The notes beneath the pieces are model-generated. The model was given only the letters and a program-made list of their open reading frames with translations, had not been told where the DNA came from and did not search any database. A program made the translations under genes and the position numbers. DNA of 62,574 bases from Candidatus Uhrbacteria bacterium (GTDB lineage: Bacteria > Patescibacteriota > Patescibacteriia > 2-12-FULL-60-25), in assembly GCA_020854265.1 (NCBI GenBank), contig JADZFU010000005.1:1-62574 (forward strand). Reading direction: 5' to 3'. Positions within the stretch are counted from its first letter, which is position 1. Each line of letters starts with the position of its first letter. Positions 51,461 through 59,098 of the stretch are shown piece by piece.

Positions 51461-54208
51461 TTAATTGGCGATGAGGTTGATGCGGCTTGTTTCGATCGTA
51501 TTACTGCGATCGGTGGCGGAGAACTGCGCATAGGTGCGCGTATTCACGCCGGACGGACCGATTTGGAAGGGGAGCGAGCAGACGGTGACGCCGTTGCAGG
51601 TTCCGAGCAAGCCATTTGATTCGGTGTAGACGCGGATGATCATGTTCTGAACGGCCGTAGACGGATTCAGGACACTCGCCGTGACATAGACCGTGTTATT
51701 CGGACGCAAGTTGGACGACGGAGACACGTAGATGTCGGTCGTACCGGTGAGCGTCGTGCCGGTTCCTGTGCCAGTGCCGCCCGTCGAGCCGGTGCCTGTG
51801 AAGGCGATGACCGGTCCAAATTGACGAGCGATTTCTGCACCGTTCAAATTTTTGAGGACGGCGTAGAACTGGGCATTGGTTTCATCGGAGTTGCGGCGAG
51901 AGACTATGATCGAGATCGGACAGACCGAGGTATTCGAGCAGGAGCCTGCCAGACTGCCAGTGCGGTTGTCGTAGATTTCAAGGCGGGTGTCGTAGGCCGC
52001 GTTGAATGAGCGGGCTGTCAACGTGACGGTTTCGCCACTCGTAATGCTCGTGCGGTTGCTCTCGAGGGTGACTGAGGCGGAGCCGGTATTGGTATTGCCG
52101 CCGTTCGACGTTGAACCGGAGACATAGATCACCGGTCCGTTCTGAGTCAGCACAAGGCGGTTTAAGCGGTCCCAGATACGGGCTTCGTATTGGGCGATGC
52201 CATCCATTCCGTAGACCGGAAGGCTGATCGTACACCAGCTCTGATCGCTACATGTCTTTACGACATTGAAGCCGTTGCGGACGTCGCGGATTTCGATGCG
52301 GTTGCCGATATAGCTCCAGTTGCCGACATTGAAGGCATTGGCCGTGAGCGTTACCGAGTCGCCGCGGTTGATATTTGTGCGATCCGCCTGAAGCGTAAGA
52401 CCGTTGATGTAGTTTACGCCGTCGTTTTCGTACGGGCCCGAGGTGGTTCCGCCGATATTGATAACCGGACCGTACTGGGTGCCAACAATTGAGTTACCTG
52501 ATGCGTTTACGACGGTGACATAGTACTGGTCGATGGTCATGCCAGCGTCAGCACGAGGATATACCGTGATATTACAGCTAGAGTTGTAGCAAGTGGTTAC
52601 GATTTCATTGCTGCGATCACGTTTGATTTCAAGACGTCCGCCGCTCGGGAGCGTGCCGGAATAGCTGGCGTAGAGGGTTACGGCTTGTCCTGCGGTAATC
52701 GACGTGCGGTCTGCCGTGAGCGTAAGCGATCCAGTCTGATTGTTTCCATCGAAGTAGATAACCGGACCATTCATGGAGACGATCAGAGAGCCGGAGCTGT
52801 TCAAGACATTCGCTACGTACTGGGTCGACGTGTAACCGCTGGCTTGGGTCGGATAGACAGTTGCCGAGCAGGTTGAGCTGTCGTAGCAGGCTTTTACAAG
52901 ATTGCCCGTGCGGATCTCTTTGAGCTCGATACGTCCGCCGCTCGGAAGATTCGTATTGTACGTAGCCGAGAGGTATACCGCCTGGCCGCTGGTGATATTG
53001 GTGCGGTCGGAAGTGAAGGCGAGCGTACCGGTACCCGTGCTGTAGAGACTGATAAGCGGGAAAATTTCATCTGCAACCAAGGCACCGCTAGCATCGAATA
53101 AGCGGGCACGGAAGTTCACGCTCGACTGGCCGCTCGGCAATGAGATATTGGTCGAGATTTGGCAGTAGGACGTGTTCCAGCAGTTGTGGAGAGCCGTGTT
53201 ATTACGCGGATCCTGGATTTCAATGCGGTAGTTTGAGGTAAGTCCGTTCTGGTTGGTGAGTTGAGCCGTCAAGGTAACGGAATCGCCATGGTTGGCCGTT
53301 GTACGGCTGACCGTGGTGATGAAGCGCGTACCGGTGAAGGTAGAGCTTGAACCGCTGGTCGTGCTGAAATAAATGACCGGACCAAAGGCAGAAGAAATAC
53401 GGTTTCCGTTTACATCAAGCAAGCGGACTTCGTATTGGACTTGGGTGTCTCCCGTATTGATACGCTGCGGGTAAACAGTCTGGTTGCAGGACGATGCGTA
53501 TGAGTACGTCGTGCAGGAAGCGATCTGCGTACCGTTACGCAGATCGTAGATCCGGACATATCCGTTCGCATATCCGGCCGGAACCGAAGCAACGAGGTTT
53601 ACGGCTTGGCCCGGATTGATGGACGTGCGGTCTGCCGTAAGATTTAACAAGCCGTTTTGCGTACCATTTCCGATATTCGTACGGAACGAGTCCGCCGGAT
53701 TAGAGACGCTGTTGTACTCCGTGCCGACAAAATAGTCGGAAGCCGAATAGATCGGTGAGCCAACCGTATAGTTGGTGAAGAATTCAACAGGAACGTCGTG
53801 GACGTTCAGATTCCAATCCTGGCCATAGAGCTGGATGGCGAGCGATTCGCTCGTGACATGGCGAAGGACGCCGCCCTTGGAGACAGCGTAGACTTTGGGA
53901 TCAGAAACAATTTTTACGAGCTTGGCACCAGGACGGTAGGTGATGTTTTGGTTGCCGAGCGGGATGGAGGCCAATTCGGCATCGGTCAAATTGATGACCG
54001 TGTCGAAAGAGGGGAGCCACGTAAAATACGTATTTGCGTTCGGGAACGTGTAACGCTTGCCGTCATTGGCATACCAGTAGACGGTGAGCTGGGACTGTCC
54101 GCGAATCGCGGTGTTAATGGTTGCGGCTTGTGCCGTCGGAGCTGCGAAGCTAAACATTGGTGCAGCAGCGACCAAGACGAGCAGCAAACTGGAGAAGGTC
54201 TTACGCAT
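51461..54208 (-). CDS. Secreted seven-repeat Ig-like surface protein (S-layer-like candidate)
   Basis: 915 residues from the ATG at 54208 (MRKTFSSLLL); the upstream in-frame codons precede a proper signal peptide. After AQA the N-terminal domain (residues ~25-170) contains the CPR-common pattern YPNGKRYTFP-like NDGKRYTFPNANTYFTW and KVYAVSKGGVLRHV. Seven ~95-residue Ig-like repeats follow, each with LTADRTSI.AGQAV-like start, one Cys pair (for example CYNSSC, CWNTSYC, CSDQSWC) and a GPVI end. There is no C-terminal anchor motif. It is probably an abundant cell-surface layer or adhesin protein; the Cys pairs may need the DsbB system. Confidence 0.8.
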   Translation of the reverse strand: MRKTFSSLLLVLVAAAPMFSFAAPTAQAATINTAIRGQSQLTVYWYANDGKRYTFPNANTYFTWLPSFDTVINLTDAELASIPLGNQNITYRPGAKLVKIVSDPKVYAVSKGGVLRHVTSESLAIQLYGQDWNLNVHDVPVEFFTNYTVGSPIYSASDYFVGTEYNSVSNPADSFRTNIGNGTQNGLLNLTADRTSINPGQAVNLVASVPAGYANGYVRIYDLRNGTQIASCTTYSYASSCNQTVYPQRINTGDTQVQYEVRLLDVNGNRISSAFGPVIYFSTTSGSSSTFTGTRFITTVSRTTANHGDSVTLTAQLTNQNGLTSNYRIEIQDPRNNTALHNCWNTSYCQISTNISLPSGQSSVNFRARLFDASGALVADEIFPLISLYSTGTGTLAFTSDRTNITSGQAVYLSATYNTNLPSGGRIELKEIRTGNLVKACYDSSTCSATVYPTQASGYTSTQYVANVLNSSGSLIVSMNGPVIYFDGNNQTGSLTLTADRTSITAGQAVTLYASYSGTLPSGGRLEIKRDRSNEIVTTCYNSSCNITVYPRADAGMTIDQYYVTVVNASGNSIVGTQYGPVINIGGTTSGPYENDGVNYINGLTLQADRTNINRGDSVTLTANAFNVGNWSYIGNRIEIRDVRNGFNVVKTCSDQSWCTISLPVYGMDGIAQYEARIWDRLNRLVLTQNGPVIYVSGSTSNGGNTNTGSASVTLESNRTSITSGETVTLTARSFNAAYDTRLEIYDNRTGSLAGSCSNTSVCPISIIVSRRNSDETNAQFYAVLKNLNGAEIARQFGPVIAFTGTGSTGGTGTGTGTTLTGTTDIYVSPSSNLRPNNTVYVTASVLNPSTAVQNMIIRVYTESNGLLGTCNGVTVCSLPFQIGPSGVNTRTYAQFSATDRSNTIETSRINLIAN

Positions 54209-54276
54209 AAGGGTGTTGATTTGTGGGCTTAACTTAGCATAATTTATTAAATTTGTCAATGGTTTTATGCTGGATC

Positions 54277-54285
54277 TGGTATACT
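54277..54285 (+). promoter_or_regulatory. Extended -10 promoter of the DM13 lipoprotein
   Basis: TGGTATACT (54277-54285) lies 9 bases before ATG 54295; no good -35 at the standard distance. The minus-strand repeat-protein gene starts divergently at 54208. Confidence 0.5.
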
Positions 54286-54294
54286 CTCCAACGT

Positions 54295-54813
54295 ATGAAA
54301 ATTTCTGCTGTGACAAGCCTTGTTTTGACCCTCGCGCTATTGGGTGCAGGTTGTTTTGGACCCCGAATGTACTCGACCGAAGAGCTTCAGGAGATGACGG
54401 ATGACGAGAAAAAGGCAGCCATGGAGGAGATGCTCCAGGATTACCCGGCTCCGGAATTTACCAAAGACCAGCAAAAAAACGAGCAGAAGGACATGATTAA
54501 TGTCATGGCAAATGGAACGCCGGAACGCATGGCGGATTTTGTCCCGCAAAATCTGCACGATGTAACAGGCAAGGCGCGTATTGTGAAAAACGGGGAGCGT
54601 TACCAAGTTGTTTTTTCTGAAGATTTTACCGTGACGCCTGGTCCGTATCTTGTCGTGCGTATCGGAGGCAAGGAGATCGGCAAATTACAGTCTGTTTCCG
54701 GAGCCCAAGTGTACGACTTGCCGGCGGACTTCTCCTTGACGCAAGCGACCGACGTGAATATCTTCTGTAAGCCATTCCAGGTCGTATTTGCGATTGCGAG
54801 CTTTGGTAATTAG
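54295..54813 (+). CDS. DM13-domain lipoprotein
   Basis: 172 residues from ATG 54295 (MKISAVTSLV). Lipobox LLGAGC. After an acidic helical stretch comes a DM13-type domain (residues ~85-172: HDVTGKARIVKNG, VFSEDFTVTPGPYLVVRI, ADFSLTQATDVNIFCKPF) with one cysteine. DM13 domains may hold a redox-active Cys and act in extracytoplasmic electron transfer. The stop codon's last base is also the first base of tRNA-Leu. Confidence 0.85.
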   Translation: MKISAVTSLVLTLALLGAGCFGPRMYSTEELQEMTDDEKKAAMEEMLQDYPAPEFTKDQQKNEQKDMINVMANGTPERMADFVPQNLHDVTGKARIVKNGERYQVVFSEDFTVTPGPYLVVRIGGKEIGKLQSVSGAQVYDLPADFSLTQATDVNIFCKPFQVVFAIASFGN

Positions 54814-54899
54814 CCGAGATGGCGGAACTGGTATACGCAGCAGGCTTAGGACCTGTCACCCGAAAGGGTTTGAGAGTTCGAGTCTCTCTCTCGGCACCA
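54813..54899 (+). tRNA. tRNA-Leu (anticodon TAG)
   Basis: 87 nt, class II. Acceptor GCCGAGA/TCTCGGC, anticodon stem GCAGG/CCTGT with loop CTTAGGA (anticodon UAG), variable arm with ACCC/GGGT, T-arm GAGAG-TTCGAGT-CTCTC, encoded CCA. It overlaps the lipoprotein stop codon by one base. Confidence 0.95.
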
Positions 54900-54906
54900 T
54901 CATCAG

Positions 54907-54932
54907 AAGCCGCTTTTCCAAGGCGGCTTTTG
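54907..54932 (+). terminator. Terminator of tRNA-Leu
   Basis: AAGCCGC (54907-54913) with GCGGCTT (54923-54929), then TTG. Confidence 0.75.
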
Positions 54933-54949
54933 TGTTACAGTGACTGCGT

Positions 54950-55318
54950 ATGAAGCAGATGGATGCGAAGTCTTTACAGCGGGTCTATGCCTATAAGTTT
55001 GCAAGCATTTATCCGTTGTACGTCACAAAAATCGAAAGGAAAGGGCGTGCCAAGGATGAGCTCGACGAAACGCTGCGTTGGCTTACCGGGTATAGCCAGA
55101 AACGATTGGAATCCCAGATAAAGAAAGAAGTGGATCTTGAAACATTTTTTGCAGAAGCGCCAAAAATGAATCCTGCCCGCTCACTCATCACGGGCGTGGT
55201 TTGCGGCGTACGGGTAGAAAATATCAAAGAGCCTCTCATGCGGGAGATCCGCTATATGGATAAGCTGGTGGACGAGCTTGCCAAAGGAAAAACAATGGAG
55301 AAGATTTTACGAACTTAG
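54950..55318 (+). CDS. DUF2200 family protein
   Basis: 122 residues. Conserved features of the family are present: [42 protein letters not shown] and [13 protein letters not shown]. Function is unknown in all bacteria; it is soluble and often located near small accessory genes. The YdeI-like gene follows after 4 bp. Confidence 0.85.
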   Translation: MKQMDAKSLQRVYAYKFASIYPLYVTKIERKGRAKDELDETLRWLTGYSQKRLESQIKKEVDLETFFAEAPKMNPARSLITGVVCGVRVENIKEPLMREIRYMDKLVDELAKGKTMEKILRT

Positions 55319-55322
55319 TCAT

Positions 55323-55631
55323 ATGCCAAAGACCACACAAAAAATCGCAACCGGAGTCGTGCACACCGTGCCCGCAGATTTACGGAAAGCTCTTACTGCT
55401 GATTCCGAGGTGCTTGCAAAATGGAATGATCTCACTCCGCTCGCTCGCAATGAGTGGATTTGCTGGGTTACCTATGTGAAGCAAGCAAAAACAAGACAAG
55501 AACATGTCGAGCGAGCTATCTCGCAGCTAAAAGAAGGCGAGCGCCGGCCTTGCTGCTGGCCGGGCTGTCCCCATCGCAATGCAAATGCAAAAAAATGGTT
55601 TGAACCACGAAAGAAAAAACTCTCCACCTGA
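55323..55631 (+). CDS. YdeI/OmpD-associated family protein
   Basis: 102 residues from ATG 55323. The C-terminal YdeI/OmdA helix set is present (VPADLRKALTADSEVLAKW, LARNEWICWVTYVKQAKTR, RAISQLKEGERRPCCWPGC). Family members were linked to bacteriocin or antimicrobial-peptide tolerance in enteric bacteria. The Cys pair CCWPGC near the end is common in small members. The stop codon lies inside the terminator. Confidence 0.8.
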   Translation: MPKTTQKIATGVVHTVPADLRKALTADSEVLAKWNDLTPLARNEWICWVTYVKQAKTRQEHVERAISQLKEGERRPCCWPGCPHRNANAKKWFEPRKKKLST

Positions 55632-55646
55632 GGTGGAGAGTTTTTG
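55615..55646. terminator. Bidirectional terminator
   Basis: AAAAACTCTCCACC (55615-55628), loop TGA, GGTGGAGAGTTTTT (55632-55645). Confidence 0.9.
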
Positions 55647-55653
55647 ATTGTGC

Positions 55654-56157
55654 TTAGCTTCCGCAATTTGTGAAGCAGGTTTCGTAAGTTGTTTTGCATG
55701 TCGCATACGCCTTCACATTGCCTCCAGCTTGTTTGGCACAGACATTGAATGTGTCTTCGCATGTTTGTTTACATGTGATGGATCCTTCGGTTACTGGCTC
55801 AGTCTTAGTTGTTTCGAAATTTTGCGTGGTATTGGTATTGGTTGCCGGAGTCGGAGCGGTTTGGACCGGCGTTTCCAGTAATTGGACAATGCGGTCTGCT
55901 TTGCGGTTTACCGCGTCGATTTTTTCGCTCAATTGGCGAAGGAGACAGCGGATACCGGCAATACTGTTTTGATTGCAGACGGCAGGGGTCGAGGTTTGTG
56001 CCATGGCCGTAAGCGTCATTGAAGAGCCAGAGAATACCAGAGCGAGTACGGCAAGCCATGCGACATTGTGCCACGCGGCGCCATGTCCCTTTTTGGACGG
56101 GATGGGAGTTGCCGCGACTGGTTTTTTTGTAACTTTTTTGGGGGAAGCAATGGGCAT
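55654..56157 (-). CDS. Cysteine-rich type II membrane protein, 167 aa
   Basis: Basic N-terminus (~28 residues), one membrane helix (WHNVAWLAVLALVFSGSSMTL) then AMAQ, a Cys pair (VCNQNSIAGIRCLLRQL), a Pro/Thr linker and a second Cys-rich end (TCKQTCEDTFNVC, CKTTYETCFTNC). It is a shorter homologue of the next gene. The exported, disulphide-rich part may bind partners at the cell surface. No family recognised. Confidence 0.7.
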   Translation of the reverse strand: MPIASPKKVTKKPVAATPIPSKKGHGAAWHNVAWLAVLALVFSGSSMTLTAMAQTSTPAVCNQNSIAGIRCLLRQLSEKIDAVNRKADRIVQLLETPVQTAPTPATNTNTTQNFETTKTEPVTEGSITCKQTCEDTFNVCAKQAGGNVKAYATCKTTYETCFTNCGS

Positions 56158-56166
56158 ATATTTGGT

Positions 56167-57072
56167 TTATTGGGTTGGGGCTATGCTATTTGGATTCCAG
56201 GCGCGGCATTGGGCGCGGCATTCATTGTCCTTCTCTACGGCACACAGTCTTAATTCATCGAAGTAGGCTTGCGGGGGAACTGATTTGGGGCTTGTGACGT
56301 TGTATTTGATTTTTGCTGCCTTGAAGCAAAGTGCCATTTGCGTCCTGCATTTGAGCAGACAGGTTTGTGCTTCGGATTCAATCGGCGGTACGGGAGGCTT
56401 GGTAACGACCGGGCTTTGGTACCAGTCTTTGCAGAGTGGTACGCATTCGTTTACATGGTTCCATTCGCACAACGGATCGACGCCCTGGTAGCCAGTAGTA
56501 ACCGGTGTTTCGTTTGTTGCGTTTACACAGTTATCGTACCTCGCTGTGCATTGTACTTTGCACGTTTCGTAATTTTGTTCTTTTTGTGGGTCGGGTTGCG
56601 GATTTGGTTGTGGATTTGGCGATGGGGTTGGCTGGGAATTTGGATCTACGTTTTGGACCGGAGGCGGACTGGATGGTGGATTTTCGTCGGTTTGTTGAGA
56701 CGGTGGAGGGGAGTCCTGTGGTTGAGAGGCTGTATCGCCGCCACGCTGTTCACCTGCTTCCATTTCTGATGCTGCGGTACTTGCGAAAGGGCGGCACCCG
56801 GCTTCTGAATCTGTACATTGTTCGGTTTTGGCCAATGCCAGATCAAATTTTGTGTTTATCGTGTCCATGACACCGCCAAGATCACGCGAGATGCAGCGGA
56901 GGCTGGCATAGCTGCTTCGGTTGCATTCTGCGGAGCCGGTGCTTTGCGCCATGGCAGCCAGAGTGATTGTTGTTCCCGAGAAGACCAGAGTTAAGACGGC
57001 GAGCCAGCCTAACGCAGGACCAGCTGTTCCATAGCCTTTCATTGGAGATTTTTTGGAAGGGACACTAGACAT
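56167..57072 (-). CDS. Cysteine-rich type II membrane protein, ~301 aa
   Basis: The start is ATG 57072 (MSSVPSKKSP) or 57081. Same plan as its downstream neighbour: basic N-terminus, one helix (LGWLAVLTLVFSGTTITLAAMAQ), Cys pair (ECNRSSYASLRC), a long Pro/Gln/Ser linker and Cys-rich C-terminus (YETCKVQCTARYDNC, CLLKCRTQMALC, CRAQCRAW). The two are 9 bp apart and clearly duplicates that diverged. EF-P would help translate the Pro-rich linker. Confidence 0.7.
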   Translation of the reverse strand: MSSVPSKKSPMKGYGTAGPALGWLAVLTLVFSGTTITLAAMAQSTGSAECNRSSYASLRCISRDLGGVMDTINTKFDLALAKTEQCTDSEAGCRPFASTAASEMEAGEQRGGDTASQPQDSPPPSQQTDENPPSSPPPVQNVDPNSQPTPSPNPQPNPQPDPQKEQNYETCKVQCTARYDNCVNATNETPVTTGYQGVDPLCEWNHVNECVPLCKDWYQSPVVTKPPVPPIESEAQTCLLKCRTQMALCFKAAKIKYNVTSPKSVPPQAYFDELRLCAVEKDNECRAQCRAWNPNSIAPTQ

Positions 57073-57110
57073 AAGGTGCATCGGTCAATAATTGCTGAAA
57101 GTATATCACA

Positions 57111-58124
57111 TCAGTTTATTTTCATCACGACAGCCGTAATGTCGTCCGGCTTGCTTCGAGGATGCGTGCCGTCTTTGGAACGCATGGAGGCACGGATACG
57201 TAGCATTTTTGATGCGGATTCGGCATCGCCTGCTTGGGCAAGGGTTTCCGCAATTTCGTCGTCGGTTAAATTATCCGATATGCCGTCGGAAACGGCGATG
57301 ACCATGTCGCCGGGTTCGGTGTCGTACGTTGACGTGTCTGGCATTTCACCATGTTGAAGGCCGCCAGTTACAAAATGGCGTATTTCTTCTATAGAAGCGT
57401 TTTTCATCCCTTCACCTTTCATGAAGTTGGAAAGACTTTTAAAATTTCCGCTTTTCTGTGCCCGTTTCTCAACCGTTTCAAGGTCAAAACGTCTCGTTAC
57501 ATCTTTATCATCCACTATTGGTTTGCCGTCCGTATCTGAAAGACCCTCCTGCATCAGGTTTTCCAACAGGCTTTGGTCGCGCGTGAGTCTGTCGAGTCTG
57601 CCTTTTCTGAAGCGGTATATGCGGCTATCTCCGAGATTCGCAACCGACAATTGGCGTCGGCCACGATTGTCGGTCCAGAGTTTTGCCAGCGAGATGGTCG
57701 TGTCGCCCCCGCCTCCTTGAGAGCGGACCCGGCCGCCAGCGACTCCGTATATATATTCTTTCAGACGGTTTTCAACCGAGACCCGGTCATGGTCTTCTAG
57801 CTTCTTATCCGGAGCCGAGTTTATAATTTCTTGATATTTTAAAACCTTGGTTGCTTTCACCGCATCAGTTGCCAGGCTCTCGATGGCGGCTTTGGATGCC
57901 ATTCCTGCATTGCGCGTTCCGCCCATTCCATCTGCCACGCACAGGAGCCCGCGCGAAGCATCAAACATGTACGCGTCTTCATTGTTGGCACGTCCCTCTT
58001 TTCCTTCGCTAGTCCCTGCTATATCGAGCTTCAAGCCCGATTCCTTTTTTTCAATGATAAACGGATTCGGCTTTGGCGGTTCAGGCGACGGCTTCCAACG
58101 GTCAATCGGGCGCTCGGCGGGCAT
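57111..58124 (-). CDS. PP2C-family protein phosphatase, 337 aa
   Basis: PP2C metal and catalytic motifs are in order: NNEDAYMF, CVADGMGGTRNAG, GGDTTISLA, VANLGDSRIYR, VIAVSDGISDNL and PDDITAVV. There is an insertion of ~60 residues between the middle motifs. It removes phosphate from Ser/Thr; no cognate kinase gene is in the window apart from the kinase-fold protein at 49.9 kb. The N-terminus is Pro-rich. A second PP2C gene lies 1 kb away. Confidence 0.92.
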   Translation of the reverse strand: MPAERPIDRWKPSPEPPKPNPFIIEKKESGLKLDIAGTSEGKEGRANNEDAYMFDASRGLLCVADGMGGTRNAGMASKAAIESLATDAVKATKVLKYQEIINSAPDKKLEDHDRVSVENRLKEYIYGVAGGRVRSQGGGGDTTISLAKLWTDNRGRRQLSVANLGDSRIYRFRKGRLDRLTRDQSLLENLMQEGLSDTDGKPIVDDKDVTRRFDLETVEKRAQKSGNFKSLSNFMKGEGMKNASIEEIRHFVTGGLQHGEMPDTSTYDTEPGDMVIAVSDGISDNLTDDEIAETLAQAGDAESASKMLRIRASMRSKDGTHPRSKPDDITAVVMKIN

Positions 58125-58146
58125 GGGGGTATTATAGCAAGCGGGG

Positions 58147-58181
58147 TTGACAGGAATGGTATTTTGATATAATCAGTCCGT
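58147..58181 (+). promoter_or_regulatory. Promoter and Shine-Dalgarno of the 132-aa gene
   Basis: TTGACA at about 58147, a short 15-bp spacer and TATAAT at about 58168, then AAAGGAGTG just before ATG 58194. Both are strong compared with nearby host genes. Confidence 0.6.
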
Positions 58182-58193
58182 GAAAGGAGTGTC

Positions 58194-58592
58194 ATGGCCA
58201 TCGATATTTTTCGAGGCAAGCATTCCGAGTACCTCCATTCCATCGAACGCATCTGGGCGCGTTACGAACCGCGCCGCAACAGCCTCGTGCTCTACCTCCA
58301 GGCAAGTATCCGCTTGCCTCCTGCGTGGATCCACAGCCGACTCAAGATCCAGGCCTGCGATCTGAATGGGAGCCACCTGACGGAGCTCGCCATGGTCTGG
58401 ACCAATGTGAACGGTTCGCCGCTCCACGGCGAGGCGGTTTGTCCGAGCGAGCTTCGCCCCTCGGCAGACAAGCGTTTTCTCGTCCGCATCGGAGACTTCG
58501 TGCTCCATGCAGGGGAGTCTGAACGCATCCTGCCCAATGACCAGCCCGCACTGCAGACTGCGTTCGACCCGCGGGACGACAGGCGTCTGTAG
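58194..58592 (+). CDS. Hypothetical protein, 132 aa, member of a pair (G+C-rich class)
   Basis: No signal or membrane segment. It aligns with the next gene: AxDIF at the start, a segment ending RLPPAW then S-x-LK and L-x-x-x-W-T downstream. Looks like a compact beta-rich protein. Codons are strongly G/C-ending. It is flanked by its own promoter and terminator. No family recognised. Confidence 0.7.
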   Translation: MAIDIFRGKHSEYLHSIERIWARYEPRRNSLVLYLQASIRLPPAWIHSRLKIQACDLNGSHLTELAMVWTNVNGSPLHGEAVCPSELRPSADKRFLVRIGDFVLHAGESERILPNDQPALQTAFDPRDDRRL

Positions 58593-58597
58593 CTCTC

Positions 58598-58624
58598 AAG
58601 CCCTCCGATTGATCGGAGGGCTTT
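58598..58624 (+). terminator. Terminator of the 132-aa gene
   Basis: AAGCCCTCCGAT (58598-58609), loop TG, ATCGGAGGGCTT (58612-58623). Confidence 0.88.
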
Positions 58625-58682
58625 GTGTTTTGGGTTGACAAATTTCATATTTTAATGTAAGACTCAAACCGAGGTACGTCGC

Positions 58683-59060
58683 ATGCCGACCGATATCTTT
58701 GTCCGTTCACACGAGAAGTTTCTGGCCACGCTGAAGAATGCCAGATTCCGCTATCAAGCGGATGACGATTCGCTGCTCTTCTTCATCGAACGCAGCGGGG
58801 AGGAGCTCCCTCCGGCCTGGGTCCGATCCCTGAAGGTCGAGATCGTGAACGACATGGGCCGTAACCGCACGGCCCTGAAGCTCGACTGGATTGGCACCGA
58901 CGAATCGCTGATGACAGCGTTCTGCGGATGCCCGAAGGATTACCAGCCGCTCGACTTTTCGCAGGACTTCCTGCCGATCAGCGAGATCATCCTGACAGCC
59001 GGCGGCTGCATGCGCCGCCTGCCGAATGGGAGCTCGCGGGAGAGCTTCATGCGGCGCTGA
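58683..59060 (+). CDS. Hypothetical protein, 125 aa, paralogue of the previous (G+C-rich class)
   Basis: TTGACA with 17 bp to TAAGAC (about 58634-58662) and GAGG before ATG 58683. It shares TDIF..HEKFL, ELPPAWVRSLKVEI and a W-x-G-T segment with the 132-aa protein. Two Cys (FCGCPKD) and one near the end. Cytosolic; no family recognised. The pair sits between two PP2C genes on the other strand. Confidence 0.7.
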   Translation: MPTDIFVRSHEKFLATLKNARFRYQADDDSLLFFIERSGEELPPAWVRSLKVEIVNDMGRNRTALKLDWIGTDESLMTAFCGCPKDYQPLDFSQDFLPISEIILTAGGCMRRLPNGSSRESFMRR

Positions 59061-59064
59061 ATGC

Positions 59065-59094
59065 AACACCCCACCGGGACTCGGTGGGGTGTTT
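59065..59094. terminator. Bidirectional terminator
   Basis: AACACCCCACCG (59065-59076), loop GGACT, CGGTGGGGTGTT (59082-59093). Confidence 0.88.
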
Positions 59095-59098
59095 ATGT

